A stretch of 64,000 nt of DNA from Verrucomicrobiota bacterium (GCA_017305195.1 JAFKMU010000054.1:47499-111498), one strand, 5' to 3'. Shown: positions 56,511-64,000, counted from the first letter of the stretch. Program-made: numbers and translations. The notes: a model not told the origin generated them from the sequence alone.

Positions 56511-57392
56511 TCAGTCCTCGTCGTCCTGCGCTTTCGTTTCGTCGACTCGCAACGAAGCCATCTGGCTCTGGGAGAGACCCAGTCCGTAGGCCAGAAGCTG
56601 GGCGCTTTCATCCCAGACACGCGCCTTGTTGCTTCCCAGAACCACGGCGATCATGTCCTTGCCATTGTAGCTGCCGCTGGAGACGAGGCAGTGACCGGCG
56701 GCGTCGGTGTAGCCGGTCTTCATGCCATTGCAAAAGGAAAACGTGCGCAGGACGCGATTGGTATTTCGCAGCATGCCCACCTTCCCGCTGGAGTAGCAGA
56801 AGGGGAAGTAGCGCTGCTTGATGACCTCGCGCAGCACGGGATTGTAGTACACCGCGCGGGCCACGCAGGCCATGTCGCGCGCAGTGGAGTACTGTCCCTC
56901 GACCGGCAGGCCGTTGGGATTGACAAAATGCGATGACTTGCCCCCCAGCCGCTCCATGCGCTCGTTCATCTTGCGGGCAAACTGCTCGACCGAACCGGCA
57001 TTGTCCCGCGCGAGGATGCGCGCCACGTCATTGGCGCTCTTCACGAGAAGGGCGCTCAGCAGCTGGCTGCGGGGATACACCTCCCCCGGCTTGAGATAAA
57101 GCTTCGTGGGATCGGCAAAGGTGTCCGACCGGGTCACCGTCACGAGATCAGAGAGATTGCCGCTTTCCGCCACGATGAGGGCGGTAAGGAGCTTTTGCGT
57201 ACTGGCGACGGCTCGATGATCCGTCTCGTTTTTCTTGTATAGCACCTCGCCGGTCTGGGCATTGAAGAGCACCGCCGCCGCCGCACGGATCGTCGGCAGA
57301 CCCACCGGGCTCGCAGAAGACGCCGATTGCTGGGCCTGGGCAAACCCGCAGGCCACAAATACCAGACAGGCGGAGAGCAGCGTTCTCATCAT
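56511..57392 (-). CDS. dacF: D-alanyl-D-alanine carboxypeptidase (S11)
   Basis: About 293 residues from the ATG at 57392 with signal peptide (LLSACLVFVACGFAQA). The three penicillin-binding motifs are STQK (ASTQKLLTAL), SAN (KSANDVARIL) and KTG (GMKTGYTDAAG). It trims the terminal D-Ala of peptidoglycan stem peptides in the periplasm. The symbol is by family resemblance only. It lies 28 bases after jag and two bases before the helicase start. Confidence 0.9.
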   Translation of the reverse strand: MMRTLLSACLVFVACGFAQAQQSASSASPVGLPTIRAAAAVLFNAQTGEVLYKKNETDHRAVASTQKLLTALIVAESGNLSDLVTVTRSDTFADPTKLYLKPGEVYPRSQLLSALLVKSANDVARILARDNAGSVEQFARKMNERMERLGGKSSHFVNPNGLPVEGQYSTARDMACVARAVYYNPVLREVIKQRYFPFCYSSGKVGMLRNTNRVLRTFSFCNGMKTGYTDAAGHCLVSSGSYNGKDMIAVVLGSNKARVWDESAQLLAYGLGLSQSQMASLRVDETKAQDDED

Positions 57393-57420
57393 GTAATGAG
57401 CTACGGTCACCAACCGGTGG

Positions 57421-57882
57421 TTACGCGTTTTTCTTCCGCAGACGCAGGGTGATGCGTTTGACCTTCGCATCATCCGGGGGGCTCCATGTCGCGACCTCCG
57501 GATCATCCTTGAAAATATTGTGCACCACGTAGCGGTCGTAGGAATTCAGCGGCTCGGTCTGGATCGGGCGGCCGGTGGCTTTTACCGCCTCGGCGAGATG
57601 CTTCATCTTCTCGATCAGGGCATCATCCCGCATGGCGCGGTGATGCTCCACGTCCACGATCACGCGGCGGGCCTGGGGATCGGCCGTCTGCAGCATCCGG
57701 TTGAGGAGATACTGCAGGTCGTCCATCACCTGGTCGCGCTTGCCGATCAGGCGGTCGGCCTCATGGGTGTAGATCTGAAGCACCAGATGCCCGTCCCGCT
57801 CCTGCTCCTCGATTTCGAAGACGAAACCGAGGTAGCCCAGCATGGTGTCGAGGAGGTCTCGTGCATTCAGGGTGGTACTCAT
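57421..57882 (-). CDS. jag: Jag/KhpB-like RNA-binding protein (KH-R3H)
   Basis: 153 residues. The KH-like region has YTHEADRLIGKRDQVMDDLQYLLNR, and the R3H-type segment has VDVEHHRAMRDDALIEKMK followed by LNSYDRYVVHNIF. Unlike the Firmicute protein, the long N-terminal Jag_N domain is missing. It binds RNA and affects cell wall and division in other bacteria. Coupled to yidC by an ATGA overlap. Confidence 0.88.
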   Translation of the reverse strand: MSTTLNARDLLDTMLGYLGFVFEIEEQERDGHLVLQIYTHEADRLIGKRDQVMDDLQYLLNRMLQTADPQARRVIVDVEHHRAMRDDALIEKMKHLAEAVKATGRPIQTEPLNSYDRYVVHNIFKDDPEVATWSPPDDAKVKRITLRLRKKNA

Positions 57883-59630
57883 TGGCCGGGGCGTTTCTTT
57901 TTCTTCTTACCCGTCGCAGCCGCCTCCCGTTTCGCAAGGACGCTTTTCTTTTCCAGCGTCGGAAGCGGCTTGTTGCGGGTCAGATACAGCTGAACGATAG
58001 AGAAAATGTTCTGCGTTGTCCAATAGAGCGCAAGGCCGCTCGCATAATTATAGCAGAACACCAGGAAGATGATCGGCATGAAGTAGAAGATGCGCTGCTG
58101 CATGGCATCCCCCGTTTTCGGCGTGATCGCCATCTGCCAGACCATAGTGCCCGCCATGATGATGGGCAGGACGTTGATCGGGAACCCGAGGACGTGAAAG
58201 ACCGTGTCGGGCTGGGAAAGATCATGCACCCAGAGGAAGGAGCTGTTGCGCAGCTCGATCGCGCTGCCCAGCATCGCGTAGAAGCCGAAGAAGATCGGGA
58301 TCTGGATGAGCATCGGGAAGCACCCGCTGAAGGGGTTCACCCCGTACTCGCGGTAGAGCTTCATGACCTCCTCGTTCATCTTCTGCGGGTCATCCGGGTA
58401 TTTCGCCTTCAGCTCGTTCATCTTCGGCGCGAGGAGCGACATCTTGCGCATCTCGTTGGTCGCCTTGTTCTGAATCGGCCAGAGGAGCGACTTGATGATG
58501 AGGGTCAGGACGATGATCGCGGCGGCGAAGCTGTTGAACAGGATGCCGTGCAGCCAGTTCATCGCGGCCAGCAGGATTTCACTGATGAAGCCGAACCAGC
58601 CGAAATTCAGCACCGCATCCTGCTTTTCACCGAGCTTGCGAAGGCTGGAGAGCTCCTTGGGACCGGCGTAGATGGTGAAAGTCTTGGTGACCTTTTCGCC
58701 CGGCTGAAGGTTGATACCCGGCATTCCCAGCGCGCCCTCGATGCCAAAGACGGGCGTGTGGTTCGCCTTTTGGGTCGAGTAGCGAAGGGCGCCCACCGAG
58801 ACACCTTCAAAATTCGGCACCGACACGATGGTGCAGAAGTACTGGCTGGCCACGCCGGCCCACTGGACCTTGTTGCGGCTTTCCAGATAGACCTCGCGCG
58901 CCGCATGGGTCTGGATGCCGATCAACGGGATCGAACCCGCATTGAACCAGTTCACGTCGATGCCGACGAACTTCCAGTCGGCCATCCAGTCGAAACGCGT
59001 GTAGGTCGGGAGATCCGCCGAGTGAATCGGAGCAGCCCCGCCGGTGCTCACGAAATAAGGCGGTCGGTAAACCTGACCAGTCCCGGTGTTACTAAACTCC
59101 ACCTCGAGACGCACCACGTAGTGACTGGCCTTTTTGTCACCCGAATCCCGGGAAACGATGAACCGCTTCGTGATCTGAACCCCGTCGCCGTCCTTGCGGG
59201 TAAAGGTCGCCACGCCATTGGCCTCATCGAGAGCCATGTCGAACCCACCCCAGGCTTTACCAGGGGCGTCGCCGATGGCGCCGATCGGCAGGGCCGGGTC
59301 GGCATTGAGGGCGACCGGCTGGTCGTTTTCCCCGAGATGGCGATTCAGGATGGCGTGCTTGATTCCGCCAACGTCATTGGTGAAAACATAGGCGGAATCC
59401 GACGCGGAAAGCGTCTCCGTCTTGGCGACGATCTCCGGCACCGGAGTCGCTGCCGCGGCAGGAGTCGCCGTCGGAGCCGGAGTGGCCGCCGTGGGAGAAG
59501 CCGAGGGCGAGGCTGCCGCCGTGGCCGGGGCTACAGGCGGCTTGGCAGGGTTGAGAATCCCGAAGTAATAATACCAGCCGAGCAGGCCGAGTACGGAAAG
59601 TGTGACAGCGATCCAGGCTTTGCGATCCAT
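57879..59630 (-). CDS. yidC: YidC membrane protein insertase
   Basis: 583 residues of the Gram-negative type. It has an N-terminal membrane segment (IAVTLSVLGLLGWYYYFGI) and a Pro/Ala/Thr-rich linker (about 25-80). The large periplasmic domain covers about 85-350, followed by five C-terminal helices with KSLLWPIQNKATNEMRKM and SGCFPMLIQIPIFFGFYAML. A Lys-rich tail ends the protein. It inserts inner membrane proteins with or without SecYEG. Confidence 0.96.
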   Translation of the reverse strand: MDRKAWIAVTLSVLGLLGWYYYFGILNPAKPPVAPATAAASPSASPTAATPAPTATPAAAATPVPEIVAKTETLSASDSAYVFTNDVGGIKHAILNRHLGENDQPVALNADPALPIGAIGDAPGKAWGGFDMALDEANGVATFTRKDGDGVQITKRFIVSRDSGDKKASHYVVRLEVEFSNTGTGQVYRPPYFVSTGGAAPIHSADLPTYTRFDWMADWKFVGIDVNWFNAGSIPLIGIQTHAAREVYLESRNKVQWAGVASQYFCTIVSVPNFEGVSVGALRYSTQKANHTPVFGIEGALGMPGINLQPGEKVTKTFTIYAGPKELSSLRKLGEKQDAVLNFGWFGFISEILLAAMNWLHGILFNSFAAAIIVLTLIIKSLLWPIQNKATNEMRKMSLLAPKMNELKAKYPDDPQKMNEEVMKLYREYGVNPFSGCFPMLIQIPIFFGFYAMLGSAIELRNSSFLWVHDLSQPDTVFHVLGFPINVLPIIMAGTMVWQMAITPKTGDAMQQRIFYFMPIIFLVFCYNYASGLALYWTTQNIFSIVQLYLTRNKPLPTLEKKSVLAKREAAATGKKKKKRPGQ

Positions 59631-59879
59631 TTAACAGTGCGGTTTGAACATTTTGGGGACGGGATCATACCCAGCGCCGCCCCAGGGGTGGCAGCGCGTG
59701 AGACGCTTCAGGGCCAGCCAGGAGCCTTTCCAGGCGCCATGCTCGCGCACGGCATCAAGAGCGTACTGGGAGCAGGTCGGCTCGTACCGGCAGCCGCAAC
59801 CGGGTCCGCAAATCACATGCAGAGCCGGTTTGAGTGTCCAGCGATAGGTATAGATCAGGAAGATGACGACCGCCTTCAT
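59631..59879 (-). CDS. yidD: YidD membrane protein insertion efficiency factor
   Basis: 82 residues, with the family core [33 protein letters not shown] and [17 protein letters not shown]. The Cys-rich N-terminal part is slightly extended (CGPGCGC). It assists YidC-dependent insertion. Stop and yidC start are directly adjacent. Confidence 0.94.
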   Translation of the reverse strand: MKAVVIFLIYTYRWTLKPALHVICGPGCGCRYEPTCSQYALDAVREHGAWKGSWLALKRLTRCHPWGGAGYDPVPKMFKPHC

Positions 59880-59926
59880 CCGGTTAATACGGAGCGCGCG
59901 AAAGCCATCGGCTTCCGGCCTGCCGT

Positions 59927-60343
59927 TTAGTTGGATTCTGCCTTGCGATCATCGGAGCGGGGCACGATAGAGAGACGCCGTGCCAGTTGCAACCATTCCT
60001 CGCGCAACTCGGAAAACGAAGCGCTCGCGGCAGGAGACTTTGCGACGACCACAACCAGCCATCCGGCAAGGACTTCCGGACGCGACAAACGGCACAACTC
60101 GCGCAGCCTCCTGCGCGTACGATTGCGATCCACCGCCCCGCCGACTTTGCGGGACGTAATAATGCCGAACCGCGTTGGCTGTTCTTCCTCCATTCGCACC
60201 ACGCTGATGCGGAGGAGGCGGCCTTGGGCGGTTCGGCCCTGTTTGCGGACGAGCGCAAATTCCCGGCTGGCTCGCAGCCGGGCCGCTCGAGGAAACCGAA
60301 GCCGGTTAGGCTTCGGTGTGGCGGGCGTAATGGACTTCAACAC
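59927..60343 (-). CDS. rnpA: ribonuclease P protein component
   Basis: About 138 residues from a GTG at 60343. The RNR signature is [15 protein letters not shown], preceded by [13 protein letters not shown]. RnpA binds the RNA subunit and 5' leader of pre-tRNA. No ATG exists between the rpmH body and the start of recognisable RnpA sequence. The candidates are GTG 60370, GTG 60343 and TTG 60340, and all lie inside rpmH in another frame. The RnpA body proper begins near [20 protein letters not shown]. Confidence 0.9.
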   Translation of the reverse strand: MLKSITPATPKPNRLRFPRAARLRASREFALVRKQGRTAQGRLLRISVVRMEEEQPTRFGIITSRKVGGAVDRNRTRRRLRELCRLSRPEVLAGWLVVVVAKSPAASASFSELREEWLQLARRLSIVPRSDDRKAESN

Positions 60344-60479
60344 CCTTCGGCAGCAGGCGCTTGCGTCCACGCTGACGACGACGGCTCAGGATTGCGCGGC
60401 CGCTTTTGGTCTTCATCCGCGCGCGGAAGCCGAACTGGCGCTTGCGCGTACGCTTGCTGGGTTGATAGGTGCGCTTCAT
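60306..60479 (-). CDS. rpmH: 50S ribosomal protein bL34
   Basis: 57 residues beginning [19 protein letters not shown], with [20 protein letters not shown] in the middle: a typical bL34, here with a ten-residue C-terminal extension (HYARHTEA). A 5' UTR of about 30 bases separates it from the promoter at 60519-60547. Its 3' part overlaps the start of rnpA out of frame. Confidence 0.97.
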   Translation of the reverse strand: MKRTYQPSKRTRKRQFGFRARMKTKSGRAILSRRRQRGRKRLLPKGVEVHYARHTEA

Positions 60480-60518
60480 ATCTTAAAAAGGTCAAAAAGT
60501 GGAATCGGAGAGCTTGGC

Positions 60519-60547
60519 AGTATATCGAAATTTGTCAAGCGAGTTAA
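60519..60547 (-). promoter_or_regulatory. rpmH operon promoter
   Basis: On the minus strand TTAACT (60542-60547) and TATACT (60519-60524) are 17 bases apart. The -10 box lies 40 bases upstream of the rpmH ATG. TTGACA also occurs between them, but at only eight bases from the -10 box. Confidence 0.7.
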
Positions 60548-61132
60548 TACACCCCCGCCCTGCTGCCACAATTAGTTGGGGTGAGACAGGTGCCGACATC
60601 GATATATGGGCCTTTGGGAATGGGAGGTTTTATCAGTGATTTGTTTGCGGTCAGCTTAATTCCGAAACTTTCGAACCCGGCGCACCGGCTTTCTCTTATT
60701 CGAGATGCCATGAGCGGAGTCTCAGAGCGTTGATTTTCTGAAGATCACGGGAGAGATGGCCGGAGGACATGGCAGCCAAGAAAACCCACTTGCAAGAGCG
60801 TCGCACATCACCGCGATCTGTCCCGTCGGCAGGCTGGTGAAAGAATGGCAACCCCGCTCGTCCATACAGGCCGGGGATTGCGAGCTTCCTCCCGCTTGAG
60901 AAGTGACGAATTCACTCTGAACTTCAGAGCAAAATAGGAAACTGGCTCCTGAGGTAGGATTCGGGCCGAATACCTGCCTGACTTACGGAGAGATTACACC
61001 CGTTTCACCCTGTAAACAAGGGCAATCCACGCCTACTCGCCGAATACTTTTGCGGCCTCCGTGACCACATTCTGCTGGCAATTTTGCTGGCAGTTGCTGG
61101 CAAATCTGCTGGCAGTTTGACCCTGATCTCGA
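60548..61132. other. gene-poor stretch
   Basis: No gene is supported in about 585 bases. On the minus strand a frame of about 70 codons without any ATG ends at 60696; it encodes a sequence containing CKWVFLAAMSSGHLSRDLQK and could be a remnant. Four TGCTGGCA repeats lie at the right edge. The position beside rpmH invites a search for a replication origin, but no cluster of DnaA boxes was seen. Confidence 0.45.
61073..61114. repeat. four direct TGCTGGCA repeats
   Basis: TGCTGGCA occurs at 61073, 61085, 61095 and 61107, spaced 12, 10 and 12 bases, close to one helical turn each. It sits just downstream of the 3' end of the H1-like gene. The phasing would place copies on one DNA face, as in a protein-binding array. 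Confidence 0.6.
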
Positions 61133-61663
61133 TTAGGTCCGAGCCTTCTTGGGAGTTGCTTTCGCCAGTCTCGTCTTTTCCCGTGCTTTCTTGGCAACCT
61201 CTGCGGTCGCTTTCGGCTTTGGGACTTCCACAATGCTGCTCGGGGTTTCGACGCCAACCGATTCCTTGAGGCGATAAATGCCCTTTCCCGCAGCTTCTAC
61301 CAGACCGCTTTTCTTGCCGGTTGTGTGGAACCAGACATGAAGATTTTGCGGTTTGATGGCCAGTTTGGCAGCCAAGTGTTTCACGGCAATACCCGCTTCG
61401 CCGGCTTCCTTGAGCCCGGCCAACACCAGTTCTTTGATGGCTCCACGCTTGCCGCGTTTGCGGACCTGCTTGGCGAGTTTAGCAGAACGGGTATTGCCGA
61501 CTTCCCCCCCTCGTCGAGAAGGTTTGACGGAGCCAACGGAGGTTCCATCGAGTGCGGAGGAAATCTTTGCTTCAATGGCAGATAGCTCGCCAAGGAGCTT
61601 TTCCCGCTTCTCGGTCAGAGAGATCAGGGCACGAAGCGAAGCAGAGGAGAGGTCCAGGCTCAT
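61133..61663 (-). CDS. histone H1-like / winged-helix DNA-binding protein
   Basis: 176 residues. A short coiled coil (about 15-40) precedes a basic linker. A winged-helix-like region covers about 75-130 (KELVLAGLKEAGEAGIAVKHLAAKLAIKPQNLHVWFHTTGK). The C-terminal tail is rich in Lys, Ala and Pro (AKKAREKTRLAKATPKKART), as in histone H1-like bacterial proteins. It probably binds DNA non-specifically. It follows the HU gene by 8 bases and is likely cotranscribed with it. Confidence 0.75.
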   Translation of the reverse strand: MSLDLSSASLRALISLTEKREKLLGELSAIEAKISSALDGTSVGSVKPSRRGGEVGNTRSAKLAKQVRKRGKRGAIKELVLAGLKEAGEAGIAVKHLAAKLAIKPQNLHVWFHTTGKKSGLVEAAGKGIYRLKESVGVETPSSIVEVPKPKATAEVAKKAREKTRLAKATPKKART

Positions 61664-61671
61664 GGGGACTA

Positions 61672-61947
61672 CTAAAGGATTCCCTTGAAGGCTTTGCCCG
61701 CCACGAACTTGACGGTTTTGCTGGCCTTGATTTTGATCTTCTCCCCGGTCTTCGGGTTAACGCCAGTACGGGCTTTGCGGGACACCACTTTGAAAGTTCC
61801 AAACCCGATCAACTGGACGCTCTTGGTCTTTTTTACGCCGGTCTTGATTCCGTCGATGACAGCATTAAGTGCGCGTTCAGCCTGCGCCGCACTAGTTTCT
61901 TTTCCGAGAGATTTCTGTATTTGAGAGACGAGTTCTGCTTTGGACAT
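61672..61947 (-). CDS. hup: HU-family DNA-binding protein
   Basis: 91 residues from the ATG at 61947 (MSKAELVSQIQKSLGKETSA). The DNA-bending arm signature is IGFGTFKVVSRKARTGVNPK. It compacts and bends DNA as a dimer. Its operon partner is the H1-like protein, so the locus seems to encode two nucleoid proteins together. Confidence 0.95.
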   Translation of the reverse strand: MSKAELVSQIQKSLGKETSAAQAERALNAVIDGIKTGVKKTKSVQLIGFGTFKVVSRKARTGVNPKTGEKIKIKASKTVKFVAGKAFKGIL

Positions 61948-62030
61948 ACAGGGCCTCACTAGACGTTTTCAGCTTTGATATCAATAGCTTCTCGCCATCT
62001 TGGTAGCATACCGATGGTGGTACCCTTACA

Positions 62031-62705
62031 TCAGACCGCCCGGGATATCTCGTCAACGCCGCTCGGGATGGAAAACGAGAATGTAGCACCAGTCAAATGC
62101 CCTGTCTCCACCCATATCCGTCCGCCATGGGCCTCGACGATTTCCTTCGATACCGCAAGTCCCAAACCTGTCGATGGTTTTGCGAGGCTGACCCCCTCGA
62201 CGAAAATGCGGTCGATGTCTTCTGGTGGAACACCTGGTCCCTCGTCAGAGACTGAAAAAATCATCACTGCATGTCCGTCGTTAATTCGGGATTTAGCTGT
62301 TGTCGAAATCCGACCCCCTTCAGGGCTAAAGCGAATCGCATTGGAGAGGAGGTTTACCAGCACTCGGATGATGCGGGTGCCATCCACCATGATCGAAGGA
62401 AGAGCATGCATTTCACTGATCTCGATGCGGAGACGTTTTTGTTCCGCGAGCGGAACAGTTTGATCGACTGCCGACGTAACCAGATCCAATGGTAAAGATT
62501 CTGCCAGCCGGAGTTGCCCTTCGCCGACAGAGCTCGTTTCAATCAGCGATTCAATAATTTTCGAGAGAGCCGTCGCGTTTTTTGCGGCAATTTCGAGCCC
62601 TCGTTTCACCTCTTCGGGGCGGCTGGCTTGCTGTGCGGTCGAGATAGCCAGGGTCAGCGCGCTCAACGGCGTGCGCATATCATGGGCTATTTTTCTTACC
62701 TCCAT
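62031..62705 (-). CDS. sensor histidine kinase core without visible sensor domain
   Basis: About 224 residues from the ATG at 62705. Phospho-His is H8 in KIAHDMRTPLSALTLA; the ATPase domain has NLLSNAIRFSPEGG, SDEGPGVPPEDIDRIF and STGLGLAVSKEIVEAHGG. An ATG at 62792 would add a short hydrophobic stretch (FWFVRLFFRPLLLLY) but no sensor. It is either an N-terminally shortened kinase or one that relies on a partner. The regulators at 63443 and 63921 are possible partners but are on the other strand. Confidence 0.82.
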   Translation of the reverse strand: MEVRKIAHDMRTPLSALTLAISTAQQASRPEEVKRGLEIAAKNATALSKIIESLIETSSVGEGQLRLAESLPLDLVTSAVDQTVPLAEQKRLRIEISEMHALPSIMVDGTRIIRVLVNLLSNAIRFSPEGGRISTTAKSRINDGHAVMIFSVSDEGPGVPPEDIDRIFVEGVSLAKPSTGLGLAVSKEIVEAHGGRIWVETGHLTGATFSFSIPSGVDEISRAV

Positions 62706-62843
62706 ATTCTTTGAAGAGCGGTATAGTAGCAGCAAAGGGCGGAAAAACAATCGAACGAACCAAAATGGCGCAGAGCAGCAACGCCATGGCATCCGTCACG
62801 GGGACCAGGAACTTTAGGGGTTGCTTCAGACAAGACCGTTCGT

Positions 62844-63149
62844 TTGTTTGAGGACGTGCAGAAGTACTGGGAGACCATCGTAGAAAAGCTGAAAGCGGAT
62901 GGCTGGGACATCCGTTGGGTGGAAGCCATGCACGATGCCGAACCGGGTTGGACGGCAACGGCCATTCGCGGCAAGGAACGGCATTCCACTCATGCCAACG
63001 ACATCACCTTGGCTTTTCAAGAGTTGGAATCCAGTTGCTCGCCTCCAGGGAAATCGGAAAAGCGCGCTACGGATCGACGAATTTCCGTGGTAGGCGAAGT
63101 TCCCCGAGACCGGCTTTCAGGACTTTCAGGATCAAAGCCAATTCTGTAG
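62844..63149 (+). CDS. small hypothetical protein
   Basis: 101 residues from a TTG, or longer with other non-ATG starts. The central part reads like a real protein (YWETIVEKLKADGWDIRWVE, RGKERHSTHANDITLAFQEL). The last 30 residues overlap the 3' end of the XRE regulator gene on the opposite strand and look incidental. Function not recognised. The start region may be damaged: another frame there begins with ATG at 62765 but stops after 28 codons. Confidence 0.4.
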   Translation: MFEDVQKYWETIVEKLKADGWDIRWVEAMHDAEPGWTATAIRGKERHSTHANDITLAFQELESSCSPPGKSEKRATDRRISVVGEVPRDRLSGLSGSKPIL

Positions 63150-63330
63150 CGGCAATGATGCGGTCGCCCGCTTCTAGGCTGGAATAGGTGGAGTGTCCCA
63201 CGTCCCAGCCAAGTACACCGAGCTGAGCAATGACTTCCGTCGCAGTCATTTTCTTGGCCAGACGCAATTTTTTGAGCTGCGGGCCGAAGATGTTCTTGGT
63301 TTCTGTTTTAGGACTTACTCTGCCGGGCAC
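63067..63330 (-). CDS. small XRE-family helix-turn-helix regulator
   Basis: 87 residues from a GTG start. The HTH spans about 15-60 (LKKLRLAKKMTATEVIAQLG, STYSSLEAGDRIIAATELAL). Its size and bare HTH are like phage repressors or controller proteins of restriction-modification systems. A 20-bp perfect palindrome lies 32 bases upstream and is the obvious operator candidate. No methyltransferase or nuclease is visible nearby. Confidence 0.75.
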   Translation of the reverse strand: MPGRVSPKTETKNIFGPQLKKLRLAKKMTATEVIAQLGVLGWDVGHSTYSSLEAGDRIIAATELALILKVLKAGLGELRLPRKFVDP

Positions 63331-63361
63331 GCCCCATTCATAGCCGTCCTCGATGGAAATG

Positions 63362-63381
63362 TTTTCTGACTAGTCAGAAAA
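63362..63381. promoter_or_regulatory. perfect 20-bp palindrome, candidate operator
   Basis: TTTTCTGACTAGTCAGAAAA reads identically on both strands. It lies between the divergent XRE gene (start 63330) and response regulator gene (start 63443), where a repressor would control both. The GACT..AGTC core resembles the C-boxes bound by small XRE controller proteins (established for restriction-modification controllers; the link here is inference). Confidence 0.75.
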
Positions 63382-63442
63382 TCTGCGTCGCGCTATTGTG
63401 CGCTACGCACCTGCATTTCCAAGAATCAGAGGAGTTGCTGAC

Positions 63443-63907
63443 ATGACAAATATTCCGATCACGGCCAGGTCTGGGGATTTTCGAGATCTCGACATTTTGG
63501 TAGTGGACGACGAAAATTTCTTCCGAGATGACATCCGAAACACGCTCCGAGACCTCGGGTGCAGGCACGTCCGGTTGGCGGATCGTGGAATTCGAGCTTT
63601 GACGGAAGTCTGCCATCACCACCCAGATTTCATTCTATTGTACGTGATCATGCCTGGCATGGACGGTTTGACGGCTTCAACCATCATCCGGGACTATGAG
63701 GCAGATGTGGGATACCGGGCATACATGGCGGGCCTCTCCAATGGGAAAGTCGATTGGCGGGATTATTGCATCGAGGCGGGAATGGACGTCTGCCTCATAA
63801 AACCGGTGTGTCGCTGGAATCTGGAACAGCTCTTGGAAAATCTCGTTGTTGACTCGGCCAGTTCCGATGCCCACCAATCCAAAAAGAACTCCCCTCCGAA
63901 CCCCTGA
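63443..63907 (+). CDS. single-domain response regulator with Tyr in place of phospho-Asp
   Basis: About 154 residues from the ATG at 63443, with GAGGAG at 63429-63434. The receiver core has the acidic pair in ILVVDDENFF, the switch Ser in MAGLSN and the conserved Lys in CLIKPV. The phospho-acceptor position in PDFILLYVIMPGMDG is Tyr (codon TAC at 63641-63643) instead of Asp. It is therefore a pseudo-receiver that cannot be phosphorylated in the normal way. It has no output domain. The next gene is another receiver protein 13 bases downstream. Confidence 0.85.
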   Translation: MTNIPITARSGDFRDLDILVVDDENFFRDDIRNTLRDLGCRHVRLADRGIRALTEVCHHHPDFILLYVIMPGMDGLTASTIIRDYEADVGYRAYMAGLSNGKVDWRDYCIEAGMDVCLIKPVCRWNLEQLLENLVVDSASSDAHQSKKNSPPNP

Positions 63908-63920
63908 TTACGACTCCCTC

Positions 63921-64000
63921 ATGACAATCCCGCCCACGCCAAGCAAACTTCGCATCATCTACGCCGAGGACAGTCCGACCGAACGGGAAATGTTGGTTCG
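63921..64000 (+). CDS. response regulator or hybrid kinase, 5' fragment
   Basis: The first 26 codons are inside the window (MTIPPTPSKLRIIYAEDSPT, then EREMLVR). The acidic pair in YAEDSP marks a receiver domain. Cotranscribed with the pseudo-receiver. The rest lies past the right edge. Confidence 0.7.
   Translation, partial: MTIPPTPSKLRIIYAEDSPTEREMLV

Noticed and set aside
57861..59930. A 689-codon plus-strand frame opposite yidC
   Set aside because: Arg/His/Asp-rich shadow of yidC and yidD; no recognisable protein features.
60480..61132. Possible replication origin beside rpmH-rnpA-yidC
   Set aside because: The gene cluster is often origin-proximal, but no set of DnaA boxes or AT-rich unwinding region is visible here.

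Overview
The window is GC-rich, densely coded bacterial chromosome. It most likely comes from a Verrucomicrobiota member (inference). The clues are the planctomycete/verrucomicrobial small family first named in Methylacidiphilum (50310-50744), TPR-rich and PVC-type hypothetical proteins, long palindromic intergenic elements, a DUF1844 protein, and a Gram-negative envelope gene set (YidC with a large periplasmic domain, lipoproteins, lipocalin, RodA). No rRNA, tRNA, CRISPR array, complete insertion sequence or prophage was recognised.

Layout. 1-9.1 kb: the 3' end of a glucokinase, a triple-PAS hybrid histidine kinase, a secreted coiled-coil/TPR protein, a 164-bp near-perfect palindrome, a coupled TPR-membrane protein / TPR-AAA+ ATPase pair, and an acyl-CoA/ACP ligase. 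9.1-12.5 kb: rpmE, a strong terminator, then prfA-prmC-murA. 13.3-17.3 kb (minus strand): a coupled tlyA-nadK-ptsN-like-ABC ATPase-rodA operon. 17.3-20.2 kb: an acyl carrier protein and glycogen phosphorylase. 20.2-26 kb: a HAD phosphatase/aldo-keto reductase pair facing a four-gene operon (FAD amine oxidase, sugar isomerase-like, YbhN-like membrane protein, RibD-type reductase). 26-28.3 kb: obgE and an actinobacterial-type glycogen synthase. 28.4-31.8 kb: a YtrA-like GntR-ABC-permease operon. 31.7-38.7 kb: pgl, sixA, aconitase, an oxidoreductase, a methyltransferase and metF.

38.8-47.1 kb is a looser stretch of small hypotheticals, a leader peptide plus attenuator in front of a methyltransferase, a zinc metallopeptidase, a peptide-binding lipoprotein, a lipocalin and a pyruvate/indolepyruvate decarboxylase. 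47.2-53.3 kb is a seven-gene minus-strand operon of mostly uncharacterised envelope proteins around an M16 peptidase. 53.4-60.5 kb holds an L,D-transpeptidase and the conserved rpmH-rnpA-yidD-yidC-jag cluster continuing into dacF and a UvrD-like helicase. 60.5-64 kb holds a gene-poor stretch, an HU/histone-H1-like pair and a two-component regulatory cluster that includes a receiver domain without its phospho-accepting Asp.

Functionally, the window joins translation and protein insertion (rpmE, prfA, prmC, rpmH, rnpA, yidD, yidC), cell wall growth (murA, rodA, dacF, L,D-transpeptidase), and glycogen/hexose metabolism (glucokinase, glycogen phosphorylase, glycogen synthase, pgl). The signals least explained by ordinary annotation are the orphan branched-chain-type attenuator (40850-41024), the palindromic elements that follow stop codons (4791-4954 and 45219-45298), the TPR-AAA+/TPR-membrane pair, the PVC envelope operon, and the regulator/palindrome/pseudo-receiver locus at the right end.
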